Part shown: piece by piece, positions 16,772 through 24,305 of the stretch
How positions within the stretch are numbered: position 1 is the first letter of the stretch
Layout of the letters: each line of letters starts with the position of its first letter
DNA from: Streptomyces sp. 11x1
GTDB lineage: Bacteria; Actinomycetota; Actinomycetes; Streptomycetales; Streptomycetaceae
NCBI RefSeq assembly: GCF_032598905.1
Contig: NZ_CP122458.1
Location: 4,613,001-4,677,000, forward strand
Reading direction: 5' to 3'
Length of the DNA stretch: 64,000 bases
Made by a program: the position numbers and the translations under genes
The notes under the pieces: generated by a model
The model's database searches: none
Told to the model about the DNA's origin: nothing
Seen by the model: only the letters and a program-made list of their open reading frames with translations

Positions 16772-16896
16772 CTCCGGCCGGGTCGGGGTTGTCGGCGGTG
16801 ACGCTCTGCCCGGTCGAGCACGGTGATCAGCAGCGCGATTCCGGCGACTGCGCTGTCGGCGATCGCGGGATGCAGGGCCACGGAAATCCCGTTCAT
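16768..16896 (-). CDS. Tiny single-span membrane peptide (42 aa)
   Basis: ATG 16896 to TGA 16768 encodes 42 residues with one hydrophobic segment (AVAGIALLITVL) and a very basic tail (RAERHRRQPRPGRR). It is supported mainly by architecture: it overlaps both the upstream gene (ATGA at 16893-16896) and the downstream gene (GTGA at 16768-16771), exactly as in a tightly coupled operon. Function is unknown; a membrane-stress regulator is possible given the PspA context. Confidence 0.5.
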   Translation of the reverse strand: MNGISVALHPAIADSAVAGIALLITVLDRAERHRRQPRPGRR

Positions 16897-17354
16897 CGGC
16901 TCCTCCCGGTGTGGGAGCTGTGGGAGACGGCCGTGCGCGGCGGCTGCGGCTGATGCCCGGATGCAGCGTGAGGGCCTGGCGGGGGCGTGGTGCCGCGGGC
17001 CGGGCGGTGGCGTGGCAAGAACGCCGGGGTGCGGGCGGCGTAGGCGTCCCACTGCTCGCCGAATTCCGTGGCGACCTCGCGTTCCTCGCTGCGGGCGAGG
17101 CGTACGTACACGTACACCAGGACCGGGAACATGATCAGGGTGGGGATGGTCGGCCACTGCAGCAGGAACCCGATCATGTTGAGCAGGAAGCCGACGTACT
17201 GCGGGTGGCGTACCCACGCGTACGGGCCGGTGGTGGCGAGCTCGTCGTGCTGGGCGGCGGCGTGCAGGCGCGCGCTGTGGTCCCACCGTTGCAGCCGTCG
17301 TGGTCGTCGTCGCGTCCCTCGGGGGTGCTCGCGTTCCGTGTGTAGCCCCACCAC
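16893..17354 (-). pseudogene. Isoprenylcysteine methyltransferase-like protein, N-terminally truncated
   Basis: The C-terminal half matches ICMT/NnrU-like membrane methyltransferases: LATTGPYAWVRHPQYVGFLL, a helix-rich LLQWPTIPTLIMFPVLVYVYV and RSEEREVATEFGEQWDAYAARTP, with the AdoMet-binding RHPQY and final RTP blocks intact. Family members normally carry two to four more helices at the N-terminus. Here the upstream residues (HTEREHPRGTRRRPRRLQRW) are Arg-rich and no membrane segment is found before 17250 on this strand. The 5' end is therefore probably lost at the junction with the decayed DNA beyond 17355. The stop overlaps the next small gene. Confidence 0.6.
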
Positions 17355-17645
17355 CGGCCGTCAGGGCTGTGTGCGAAGGACGCACGCCCGCCGTTGCTCG
17401 GTCCGGCCCCGTGGCCGGGGTGAGCAGCAGCCCTTCGACGTTGTCGCCTACGGAGGTTCAACTCGGAAGCCTCGGTAACGAAGCCCACCGTGACAACGGC
17501 CCTACTAGGCTCGTTCGGTGATGCATACGACGGTAGAGAACCGTGATCACTGCTTGAAGTGACTGCGAGTACAAGTGGTTTGCTGCGAACACCGGGGAAA
17601 GGGTCTGTTCATGCGATCGAGTTCGCGACAAACCCTGACCGGCAG
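17355..17645. other. Gene-free junction DNA
   Basis: No convincing coding frame on either strand. The stretch is less GC-rich around 17500-17620 than its surroundings and separates the truncated methyltransferase gene from an XRE remnant. It may contain the operon promoter for the leftward genes, but I see no clear -35/-10 pair. Confidence 0.4.
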
Positions 17646-17915
17646 TCAGGGATCGGTGGGGCGCCCACGCGTGGGCGTCATCGCCGGCTTCGTCTTCCGG
17701 GTCACGAGAGCAGCAGGGACGCACCCAGGAGGAAGCGGCTGAGCAGCTGCGGGTGTCCACGGACACGATCGCGGGGTGGGAGTCCGGCCGCCGCCCCCTC
17801 ACCGCCGTGCCGGTCGGGCAGATGCTCGTGCACCGTCACCGGCTGATGCAGATGGGCACCGCCCCCGCACTCCTGCAAGCCCTGGACCGCGCCCTGGAGG
17901 CTGACGTCCTCCACT
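17646..17915 (+). pseudogene. Remnant of an XRE-family HTH regulator
   Basis: From about 17720 one frame reads RTQEEAAEQLRVSTDTIAGW then ESGRRPLTAVPVGQM and LMQMGTAPALLQALDRALEA, a typical XRE helix-turn-helix with its dimerisation tail. Just upstream (17667-17700) the matching N-terminal helix GVIAGFVFRVTR appears in the neighbouring frame. There is thus a frameshift near 17700 and no intact start. After about 17912 the similarity to regulators ends abruptly. The fragment is broken at both ends. Confidence 0.6.
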
Positions 17916-18355
17916 CACTGTGTGGCTATCGGTCTGTTGCCTGCCTACGCGGTGCGCTCGTAGCTCTCGCGCACCGCCATACGCCGTTCTCAAGGCGTTC
18001 ATGCCACCGCACCAGCGTCGCAGCAAGGTGGACTGCTGCGCGTGCGGCTTCCAGCGTCTCGGGGACCGTGACGGTCTGTGCATCATGGCGAGGCGTCCGG
18101 CCCTCTCAAAGGGCCCGTGTCATCCCTGCAATCGGGGTGATGGCGTCCGGCTCAGGGCCGCGGCTGTACGGGCAGCCGCTGACCTCGGCAGGCTGGGGTT
18201 CGACGCAACTCGTGGCGCGGAACAGCAACGGCTACGACGGACCGCCGGCGCCGATCGCCGGTTACGTCACCGGTGTGGATGAGCGTGGAATCGCCCGGTA
18301 CAAGGTGTGCAACGGCGGTGTCAACTCCAACTGCTCGTCGTGGTTCGAAGCCTGA
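17916..18355 (+). pseudogene. Degenerate DNA ending in a C-terminal gene fragment
   Basis: The XRE frame stays open to TGA at 18353 but the middle is Arg/Ser-rich and not protein-like. The last 50 codons (APIAGYVTGVDERGIARYKV, then CNGGVNSNCSSWFEA) look like the C-terminus of a small secreted Cys-containing protein related in style to the next two genes. I read this as the tail of a decayed gene fused by chance to the XRE remnant. Confidence 0.35.
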
Positions 18356-18459
18356 GCATCCATCTACTCACGCGTTCGGGATACGTGGCCCGGACCGCGC
18401 GGACGGGAGATCGGATCCTGCCGCGGTCGGTGCGGGTCTCTCCCAGAACGGGAGGTGCC

Positions 18460-18825
18460 ATGAGCGTCCGGGCAAGGTTGTCGCTTCTGACGACAGGTGC
18501 GCTTCTCGCGAGTGCGCTGATCACCACTGCGGCGCTGCCGCCCCAGGTGGCTTCCGCCACGTCCATCACCCCTGTCACGGCGGCCGGAGCGGAGAGCCCG
18601 GCAACCAGTGCCGAAGAGGTGGATTGGTACCCCACCACCTCACTGGGCGGCCCGATCAGGGCGTGCTACAAGGCCAGCTGCGACTGGTACTACCGAACCT
18701 CCTACGGAGACGAGTTGCTCTGGAGCCACAACGCCTACAACGAGTTCGGGAACCTCTGGTACTACGTCGACAACGGTTTCACGCGCGGGTGGATCTACTG
18801 CGGAAACGTGACGGCCGGATGCTGA
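18460..18825 (+). CDS. Small secreted aromatic, Cys-containing protein
   Basis: A 121-residue exported protein with a clear signal peptide (RLSLLTTGALLASALITTAA, cleavage near residues 33-36). The mature part is rich in Tyr and Trp: CYKASCDWYYRTSYGDELLW, then EFGNLWYYVDNGFTRGWIYC. Four Cys residues could make two disulfides. The NLWYYVDNGFTRGWIY stretch resembles the SH3-like fold of the next product (NLWYSTTFGWIY), so both may bind cell-wall or polysaccharide ligands. Start ATG 18460 follows a good ribosome site (GGGAGG). No named family is recognised. Confidence 0.7.
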   Translation: MSVRARLSLLTTGALLASALITTAALPPQVASATSITPVTAAGAESPATSAEEVDWYPTTSLGGPIRACYKASCDWYYRTSYGDELLWSHNAYNEFGNLWYYVDNGFTRGWIYCGNVTAGC

Positions 18826-18977
18826 CCACCGGAGCACCCGAATCCGCGGCTCACCTGAGCCAGGGTGGCCGACAGCCGACGGCCGTTCGCGGGGGCCGAG
18901 GGCACGGCAGTCACGTCGCCTGACCACGCCACTTCGGGCCGCCACCCTCTTCCATCCTCAGAGAAAGGTACGACCAC

Positions 18978-19322
18978 GTGAAACCTGGTTGGACGTCCGC
19001 AGCGGCAGGGACCGTCTTGGCGCTGGCGCTTTCCGTCGCGCCCGCGCATGCAGCACAGTCCGCTGCGGCGCCGGCGGAAAGCTGTGGCTGGTTCGCTGAC
19101 GACGTCCTCACAGCGTCCGGCATCATCACTAAGAGGAATGCTGCGGTCCACAACGGCCCGGCAGCACGGTGCCGGGTCACGGACCACCGCCCTCTCAACA
19201 GCCGTGTGGAGGTCTATTGCTGGTACGTGAACGACGCGGGCAACCTCTGGTACTCCACCACCTTCGGATGGATCTACCGCCCCTACGTCGAGATCGACAG
19301 AGGCGCCCCGGAGGCTTGCTGA
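18978..19322 (+). CDS. Secreted SH3-like domain protein
   Basis: A 114-residue protein with a signal peptide ending near AHAA (residue 27). The mature region has the bacterial SH3 pattern: RCRVTDHRPLNSRVEVYCWY, then NDAGNLWYSTTFGWIYRPYV, close to the usual x-LNVR...G...WY.V...G..GWV consensus. Such domains bind peptidoglycan or other surface ligands. Start is GTG 18978 after GAAAGG. It follows the related secreted protein by about 150 bases and may share its transcript. Confidence 0.72.
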   Translation: MKPGWTSAAAGTVLALALSVAPAHAAQSAAAPAESCGWFADDVLTASGIITKRNAAVHNGPAARCRVTDHRPLNSRVEVYCWYVNDAGNLWYSTTFGWIYRPYVEIDRGAPEAC

Positions 19323-19399
19323 GCCTGTCCCGCGTCTCCTGGTGGGGTACCGCGTCATACAACCGGGCCGACGGCCAGTCTCGCTGCCACGCCGTGCCA

Positions 19400-19690
19400 C
19401 GTGGCTTCGGCTGTGGTACGGCAACACGGTGCGCCAACTCTCCGCCGGCAACCGCGCCCTGGCGCTGGGCACCACCGCCGAGCAGCGGGCTCGGCTGGCG
19501 GAGCTGCGCAGATCAGCGTCATCGAGTCGGCGAACGGGGCACGATCCTCCAGGATCACGACGCGCTCGGCCGACCGATCTCGTACACGGACGCGGACGAC
19601 GGCGTGACGACAGCGGTGTACAACTCTCTGGTTCGCGATGACCGCCACCTACAAGTTCAAGTGACGCGGCCGGGTACGCCAGCCGGGAAA
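19400..19690 (+). pseudogene. Remnant of an RHS/YD-repeat protein
   Basis: Broken fragments typical of RHS repeat proteins are spread over different frames: NTVRQLSAGNRALALGTTAE (about 19425-19490), then DHDALGRPISYTDADDGVTT and AVYNSLVRDD (about 19553-19640). The last matches the YD-repeat pattern D.LGR...YTDADGG.TT..YD. No start, no complete frame and no toxin tip are present, so this is a dead piece of a large polymorphic toxin or wall protein. Confidence 0.6.
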
Positions 19691-19711
19691 ACCGGAGGAA
19701 AGGAATCGGCA

Positions 19712-19879
19712 ATGCCTGCCCGTCGCTGGTGGCCCGTGATCGCCTTCGTGGAGTTCAACCTGCTGTGCTTCGTCGGTTACAAGCTGAACGACAGCCGACC
19801 GAGCGTTCCATGGGCCCTGGCAGGTCTGGCCGTCGGTGCTCTGACGGTGGCCGTGATGGCCTGGAAGAGCCGCCGATAG
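19712..19879 (+). CDS. Small two-helix membrane protein (55 aa)
   Basis: ATG 19712, preceded by an excellent ribosome site (GGAGGAAAGG, 19694-19703), encodes 55 residues with two hydrophobic segments (WWPVIAFVEFNLLCFVGYKL and WALAGLAVGALTVAVMAW) and a basic tail. A strong terminator follows 13 bases after the stop, which supports a real transcript. Function unknown. Its position directly after an RHS remnant would suit an immunity-type membrane protein, but that is speculation. Confidence 0.6.
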   Translation: MPARRWWPVIAFVEFNLLCFVGYKLNDSRPSVPWALAGLAVGALTVAVMAWKSRR

Positions 19880-19891
19880 CCCGATGAAGCG

Positions 19892-19930
19892 AGCGGGGTG
19901 GTGCCATGTGTCACGTGGCACCACCCCGCT
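19892..19930 (+). terminator. Strong hairpin terminator
   Basis: A perfect 15-bp stem, AGCGGGGTGGTGCCA (19892-19906) against TGGCACCACCCCGCT (19916-19930), with a nine-base loop and a short T-containing tail (TCTGTG). It closes the small membrane gene. Confidence 0.8.
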
Positions 19931-20420
19931 TCTGTGCGCCAGGCACCTGGACGCCGTCGCCGCCGAACTCAAAAGCCGCCCATGCAAGACGCTCGGCCGG
20001 GCAACCCCAGCCGAGCGTCTGTCTGAACTGCTCGCGGCTTGATCAACTCACCGCGTGTTGCGACGCCCCCTGGAATTCACCAGTCGGTAAGGGCCCCCTG
20101 GCTTTGCTGTGTCTGGTGGGTGGTTCGGGGTCAGGCTGTTTTTCGGGGGGCGGCATCCCGGATCGGTATCCCAGGTGTTCTCGTTTTCGCAGGTGATGGG
20201 GGTGGGATTGTTCCATCGTTGCGGGTTGGCGGGCGGGTGTTGTCCTCGGTTCGTGGGGCGGCCGAGGCTACGGATGTCGCACCGGCTGGGGCGGCCGGGC
20301 GCCCTGCGGTGTCTCGGTGTTTCCGCCTTGCCCGTCCGCGGGAGCGTTCAGTTCTTGGAGTGCCCGGGACGCGGGCCGTGAGCGTGTGCGACCTCATGCA
20401 GATCAGCGAAGGAGCACACA
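19931..20420. other. Gene-free region upstream of the DUF4232 gene
   Basis: No convincing gene. The stretch is G/T-rich on the plus strand around 20100-20340 and contains no clear repeats. It presumably holds the promoter for 20421-20999, but I cannot place it with confidence. Confidence 0.4.
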
Positions 20421-20999
20421 TTGAGCACGCAAATGAACGTGAAGTCCCTTACGGGCCGGCGGGCGGTCGTGGCCGCGGGTCTCGTCCTGGCTCTCGGGTG
20501 GGGTGTGTCGGCGCATGCCTCCGCCACTGGTCCGGTGGTGAAGAGCGGCAAGGGCGCCGTGCCCGCCTGCACCCAGAAGGTTCTCGGGGTGTCCGCCTCC
20601 AAGGAGCCCGCGGACAGCAAGGACGCCAGGCATCTTCTGCTGACCGTCCAGAACACCGGCAGCAAGAAGTGCGATGTCTACGGCTACCCTCTCGTGCGGC
20701 TCGGCGACGGCAAGCGCACGGCTCGTGTGATCAAGGAGAGCGACTCGGACCCGGGGGTTCCCGTCACTCTCGGTCCGGGTGACGAGGCGTATGCCGGTCT
20801 GGTGGTCAACGGTCCCATGGACGAGTACGAGGCGAAGAGCATCACCCTCAGCCTCCAGGGTCGAAGGCCCGGCAGCGGCGCGAGCAAGCCGATCGATGTG
20901 CCCATGCCCGTCAAGACGTTGTACGCCAACGACTTTCAGCGGGTCACCTACTGGACGACCGCTCCCGGTTTCGCCCTGGATTTCGTCATGTCGAGGTGA
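20421..20999 (+). CDS. Secreted DUF4232 domain protein
   Basis: A 192-residue exported protein: signal peptide to about residue 33 (VVAAGLVLALGWGVSAHASA), then a DUF4232 beta-sandwich (about 45-190) with LLLTVQNTGSKKCDVYGYPL and LGPGDEAYAGLVV. DUF4232 proteins are common secreted Streptomyces proteins of unknown role. TTG 20421 is preferred because AAGGAG lies six bases before it; ATG 20433 in the same frame is the alternative. The next small secreted gene starts 54 bases after the stop. Confidence 0.75.
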   Translation: MSTQMNVKSLTGRRAVVAAGLVLALGWGVSAHASATGPVVKSGKGAVPACTQKVLGVSASKEPADSKDARHLLLTVQNTGSKKCDVYGYPLVRLGDGKRTARVIKESDSDPGVPVTLGPGDEAYAGLVVNGPMDEYEAKSITLSLQGRRPGSGASKPIDVPMPVKTLYANDFQRVTYWTTAPGFALDFVMSR

Positions 21000-21053
21000 G
21001 GAATCTCGATCCGCACTCCTCCCAGTCCGACGAACCGATTCTGTGGTGATTCG

Positions 21054-21431
21054 ATGAGATCCGTCATCCGTAAAGGCGTCCGCCTCGCGGCGGTGGGCGT
21101 GGCCGTGGCGACCATGTCCGTGACCGGCGCGACCGCCGCCCACGCGGAGGCCCCCACGCAGGGCTGTCCGTACCCGTATGTCTGCTTCTACGTGGACAAC
21201 GACGCCCTGCTGGCAGGCCGGCCGATGGCGAAGTACCAGGTCGTCACCAGCGGCTTCCAGTCGGTCACGCCCCGGCCGCACTACGGGGTCCTGAACACCC
21301 GCAACGACGACGTGGTGCATCTGCGGCTGCAGAGTGGGGGCTCGGTCTGTCTGGGGCCGAACTCCCACACCGTGTTCACCGACGCCTACAGCGTCAACGG
21401 GATCCGGATCAGCGACAGTTCCAGGTGCTGA
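21054..21431 (+). CDS. Small secreted protein, peptidase-inhibitor-like
   Basis: A 125-residue exported protein: signal peptide to about AHAEA (residue 31), then CPYPYVCFYVDNDALLAGRP, a start similar to secreted beta/gamma-crystallin-like or family I36 inhibitor proteins of Streptomyces. A second Cys pair lies in the C-terminal half (VCLGPNS and SSRC). Two disulfides are likely. Start ATG 21054. No catalytic motif is seen. Confidence 0.6.
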   Translation: MRSVIRKGVRLAAVGVAVATMSVTGATAAHAEAPTQGCPYPYVCFYVDNDALLAGRPMAKYQVVTSGFQSVTPRPHYGVLNTRNDDVVHLRLQSGGSVCLGPNSHTVFTDAYSVNGIRISDSSRC

Positions 21432-21487
21432 TCGCGGTTTGTGCCTTCGTCGGGGTGTCGGTCGCCGGTCTCCGTTTCGGCCTCGGC

Positions 21488-22936
21488 TCAGGTCGTGGGG
21501 ACCCAGCCGGCGTCTTGGTACCAGTAGCGCGGTAGGCCCTTGATGGTGGTGGTGCGGAAGGGGCGGCCGTGGTCGTCGATGCGTACCGTTCCCGTGCGGC
21601 CCTGTGAGGACCAGTCGAGGTCCACGTACCAGTCGCAGGTGCAGGAGTAGGTGCGTGCGGAGAGGAGCAGGACCTCCGGCTCCCGCAGGGACACCCGGTA
21701 GGGGAAGTCGAGGGCCGGGTCCGGGCTGTCCGTCTGGTTGCCCGGGAGCGAACGGGCCAGGGGGCGGTGCGCGTCGAGGTCCACCGAGAAGTGGCGGGGG
21801 ATCAGGATGGCGCCGCAGCCTTCGTACATGGAGTAGGCGATGCCCTTCGGGGCGGTGGGGGCGGAGCGGCTCACCACCCGCACCCGCACTCCTTCCAGGG
21901 TGACGGGGGCGGAGCCGCTGCCCTGGACCGTGATCTGCAGATGGGTGGTACGCCCGTGGACCGCCCCCAGGGACGTCGCCCACACACTGGCGTCCTGCGG
22001 GGCGGGCGGCGGCGGGACCTGCCGTGGGGGCTTGGCGATGACGTAGTCATGGTCGCATTCGGGTCTCCAGACGTGGGAGTCGGCCGTCCAGGTGAGGGGG
22101 AGCGTGGGCGGGCGTGCGGTCGTGTCGGCATCGCCAACTCCGTTCGCCCGGTTGTCAGGAGGGCCGCTGCTGTCGGAGGGCATCATGGTCGGCTCTGACG
22201 TCTTCGTTGTGGGGCCGGCCGAGATCGATCGTTCACCGGCGTCCGGGGAGGGTGTGGCAGCGGGTCGTGGGCTGCTGCCGCCGGGGGTGGCCGCTGCCAG
22301 GGGTTCCGGTGCGACGCGGGCCGAGGCCGTCGGTTCGCCGCCACCGGAGGGCGGTCCGGCGGCGGATGTGGTGAGGCCGGCGCACGCGACGGCCAGCGTG
22401 GCCGCGAGTGCGATGGATCGGAGGGGGTGGGGTCGGGTGGGGCGTGGCCGGGTGAGGCGTCGTGGGATGGGCGCGGCTTCGTTGCGCCGGTCGGCCGATG
22501 GGATTGGTTCAGGGTTCGTGGCTGGCGACGGGGTGGGGTGCGCGGTCGGGTCGGGTGCCTCGTTCGGTGGGTCGGTGTGGCTTGGCGATGCGATCGGTGC
22601 GGTGGCGGTGCTCCCGGTGGCGCGAGGGGGCTGCCTCCTCGCCTCCGCGCGTGCCTGCCTGGCTGCGGTTCGGCGTGGGCGTTGTCGTGCGGCGACTGCC
22701 AGGATCCAGCGGCGGTGCAGTTCCACGTGTTCCTCGGGAGAGGCACCGCAGAGTGCGGCGAACCGCTTGACCGTGTTGAAGTCCAGGGGAACCGCCTCGC
22801 CGGCGCAGTAGCGGTGCAGCGTGGAGGCGTTCATGTCCAGACGGCCGGCCAGTGCCGCGTAACTGCGGTGCGAGCGCTCCTTGAGGCGCGTCAGCAGGAG
22901 CGCCAACTCCTCGATGTCTTCGTGGATTGCATCCAT
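21488..22936 (-). CDS. Membrane-tethered HTH protein with a large extracellular domain
   Basis: A 482-residue single-span protein. Residues 1-70 form an XRE-like HTH (LLLTRLKERSHRSYAALAGR, LDMNASTLHRYCAGEAVPLD). A basic, Pro/Arg-rich linker follows, then one membrane helix near 170-195 (LRSIALAATLAVACAGLTT) and about 280 external residues: a low-complexity stalk and a beta-rich domain containing HLQITVQGSGSAPVTLEGV and YSCTCDWYVDLDW. The layout, DNA-binding inside and sensor outside, is that of a one-component membrane regulator. The stop lies 57 bases from the convergent secreted gene. Downstream targets are unknown. Confidence 0.7.
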   Translation of the reverse strand: MDAIHEDIEELALLLTRLKERSHRSYAALAGRLDMNASTLHRYCAGEAVPLDFNTVKRFAALCGASPEEHVELHRRWILAVAARQRPRRTAARQARAEARRQPPRATGSTATAPIASPSHTDPPNEAPDPTAHPTPSPATNPEPIPSADRRNEAAPIPRRLTRPRPTRPHPLRSIALAATLAVACAGLTTSAAGPPSGGGEPTASARVAPEPLAAATPGGSSPRPAATPSPDAGERSISAGPTTKTSEPTMMPSDSSGPPDNRANGVGDADTTARPPTLPLTWTADSHVWRPECDHDYVIAKPPRQVPPPPAPQDASVWATSLGAVHGRTTHLQITVQGSGSAPVTLEGVRVRVVSRSAPTAPKGIAYSMYEGCGAILIPRHFSVDLDAHRPLARSLPGNQTDSPDPALDFPYRVSLREPEVLLLSARTYSCTCDWYVDLDWSSQGRTGTVRIDDHGRPFRTTTIKGLPRYWYQDAGWVPTT

Positions 22937-22997
22937 GTGTGTCAGTACGACAGGGAGAGGCTTCGGCGTTGCGGCGATCTACTGCTTGAGACCACGC

Positions 22998-24305
22998 TCA
23001 CTTGAAGTGATCTCGCAGGGTGACGGGCAGGGACGCCAGACCTCGGGTCAGGCGGGTGTGGCGCCAAGGGAGGCTTTCGGTGGGCGTCGCCAGGGCGGCT
23101 CGGGGGTAGCGGGTGATGACGGCGTGGAGGGCGAGTTCTGCTTCGACTCGGGCCAAGGGGGCTCCCAGGCAGCGGTGGATGCCGTGGCCGAAGGCCAGGT
23201 GACCGGTGGCGCTGCGGGTGAGGTCCAGGCGGTCGGGGTCGGGGAAGCGGTCGGGGTCGCGGTTGGCGGCGCCGGGTGCGATGAGGACCGGCACGCCTTC
23301 GGGGATCTCGGTGCCGCCGAGCGTGAGCGCCTCGGTGCTGAAGCGGAACGTCGCGATCCCGACCGGCGAGTCGTAGCGCAGCAACTCGTCCAGCGCACCG
23401 CCGAGGAGCTGCGGTTCGGCCCTCAGGCGCGCGAGCGACTCGGGGTGCCGTAGGAGGGCCAGGGCGGCGTTGCCGATGAAGTTGGTGGTGGTCTCGTGGC
23501 CGGCCACCAGCAGGAGTACGGCGAGCGATACGAGTTCGTCCTCGGACAGGCGGTCCTGGCCGTCGCGTACGGCGATGAGGTCGTCGAGCAGGCTGTCGCC
23601 GGGTGCGGTGCGCTTGGCGGCGACGAGGGCGGTCATGTAGTCGCCGACGGCGTGGGAGGCGGCGTCGATGCGCTGCGGGTCTCCGGCGGCGAACAGGTCG
23701 CTCGACCAGGTGCGTACGGAGGCTCGGTCGGACTCGGGCACCCCGAGCAGCTCGCAGATGACCGTGACGGGGAGCGGCACCGCGAGGTCGGCGATCAGGT
23801 CCACCGTTCCATGGGCCGGCCAGGCGTCGAGCAACTCGTCGACCAGGGAGGAGATGTAGGGGCGCAGCCGCGCCACCGCCCCCGTGGTGAACGCCTTCGT
23901 CACCAGCGCCCGTAGCCGGGCGTGTTCCGGAGGGTCGGTGGCGAGCATGTTCCGGGATACGGCCGGATGGAGATCGCGCTGCGACGGCCGGCCTGCGAAG
24001 AACCTCGCGGTGTCCTTCGAGAGGCGGGGGTCGGTGAAGGCCTCGCGGGCCTCGGCGTAGCCCGTGACCACGTAGCTGTGGCGGCCTCCTCCCCCTGAGC
24101 CGGTGGGCACCTTGTGTACCGGTGCCGCGTCGCGGAGGCGGGCGTAGGTCGGGTAGGGGTCGGCGAAGAAGGTGGGGTCCTGCAGGGGGTCGGTGGCCGA
24201 GGGCCGCGATGGGGTCGGGTCGGGCTGGGTTGGGTGGGCCGGGCTGGACTTGTTGGGCGGGTGAGGCAGGTGGGGCGGGTGGGGCGGGTGGGGCGGGTTG
24301 GTCAC
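22998..24305 (-). CDS. Cytochrome P450 of the bacterial CYP107/105-like type
   Basis: Soluble monooxygenase of 435 residues. I-helix LLVAGHETTTNF carries the oxygen-activating acid-alcohol pair; the K-helix ExxR is ELLRYDSP; the heme loop is FGHGIHRCLGAPLAR with the ligand Cys at about residue 379. The N-terminus is an odd His/Pro repeat (NPPHPPHPPHLPHPP) created by a GGTGGGGCG-type tandem repeat in the DNA. Start GTG 24305 overlaps the stop of the membrane gene as GTGA; although the frame stays open far upstream, that part lies inside the other gene. Substrate unknown. No ferredoxin gene is next to it. Confidence 0.9.
   Translation of the reverse strand: MTNPPHPPHPPHLPHPPNKSSPAHPTQPDPTPSRPSATDPLQDPTFFADPYPTYARLRDAAPVHKVPTGSGGGGRHSYVVTGYAEAREAFTDPRLSKDTARFFAGRPSQRDLHPAVSRNMLATDPPEHARLRALVTKAFTTGAVARLRPYISSLVDELLDAWPAHGTVDLIADLAVPLPVTVICELLGVPESDRASVRTWSSDLFAAGDPQRIDAASHAVGDYMTALVAAKRTAPGDSLLDDLIAVRDGQDRLSEDELVSLAVLLLVAGHETTTNFIGNAALALLRHPESLARLRAEPQLLGGALDELLRYDSPVGIATFRFSTEALTLGGTEIPEGVPVLIAPGAANRDPDRFPDPDRLDLTRSATGHLAFGHGIHRCLGAPLARVEAELALHAVITRYPRAALATPTESLPWRHTRLTRGLASLPVTLRDHFK

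Noticed and set aside
20403..21983. 526-codon open frame on the minus strand
   Set aside because: It is antisense to two signal-peptide-bearing genes and overlaps the end of the HTH membrane gene out of frame; composition is His/Arg/Gly shadow-like.
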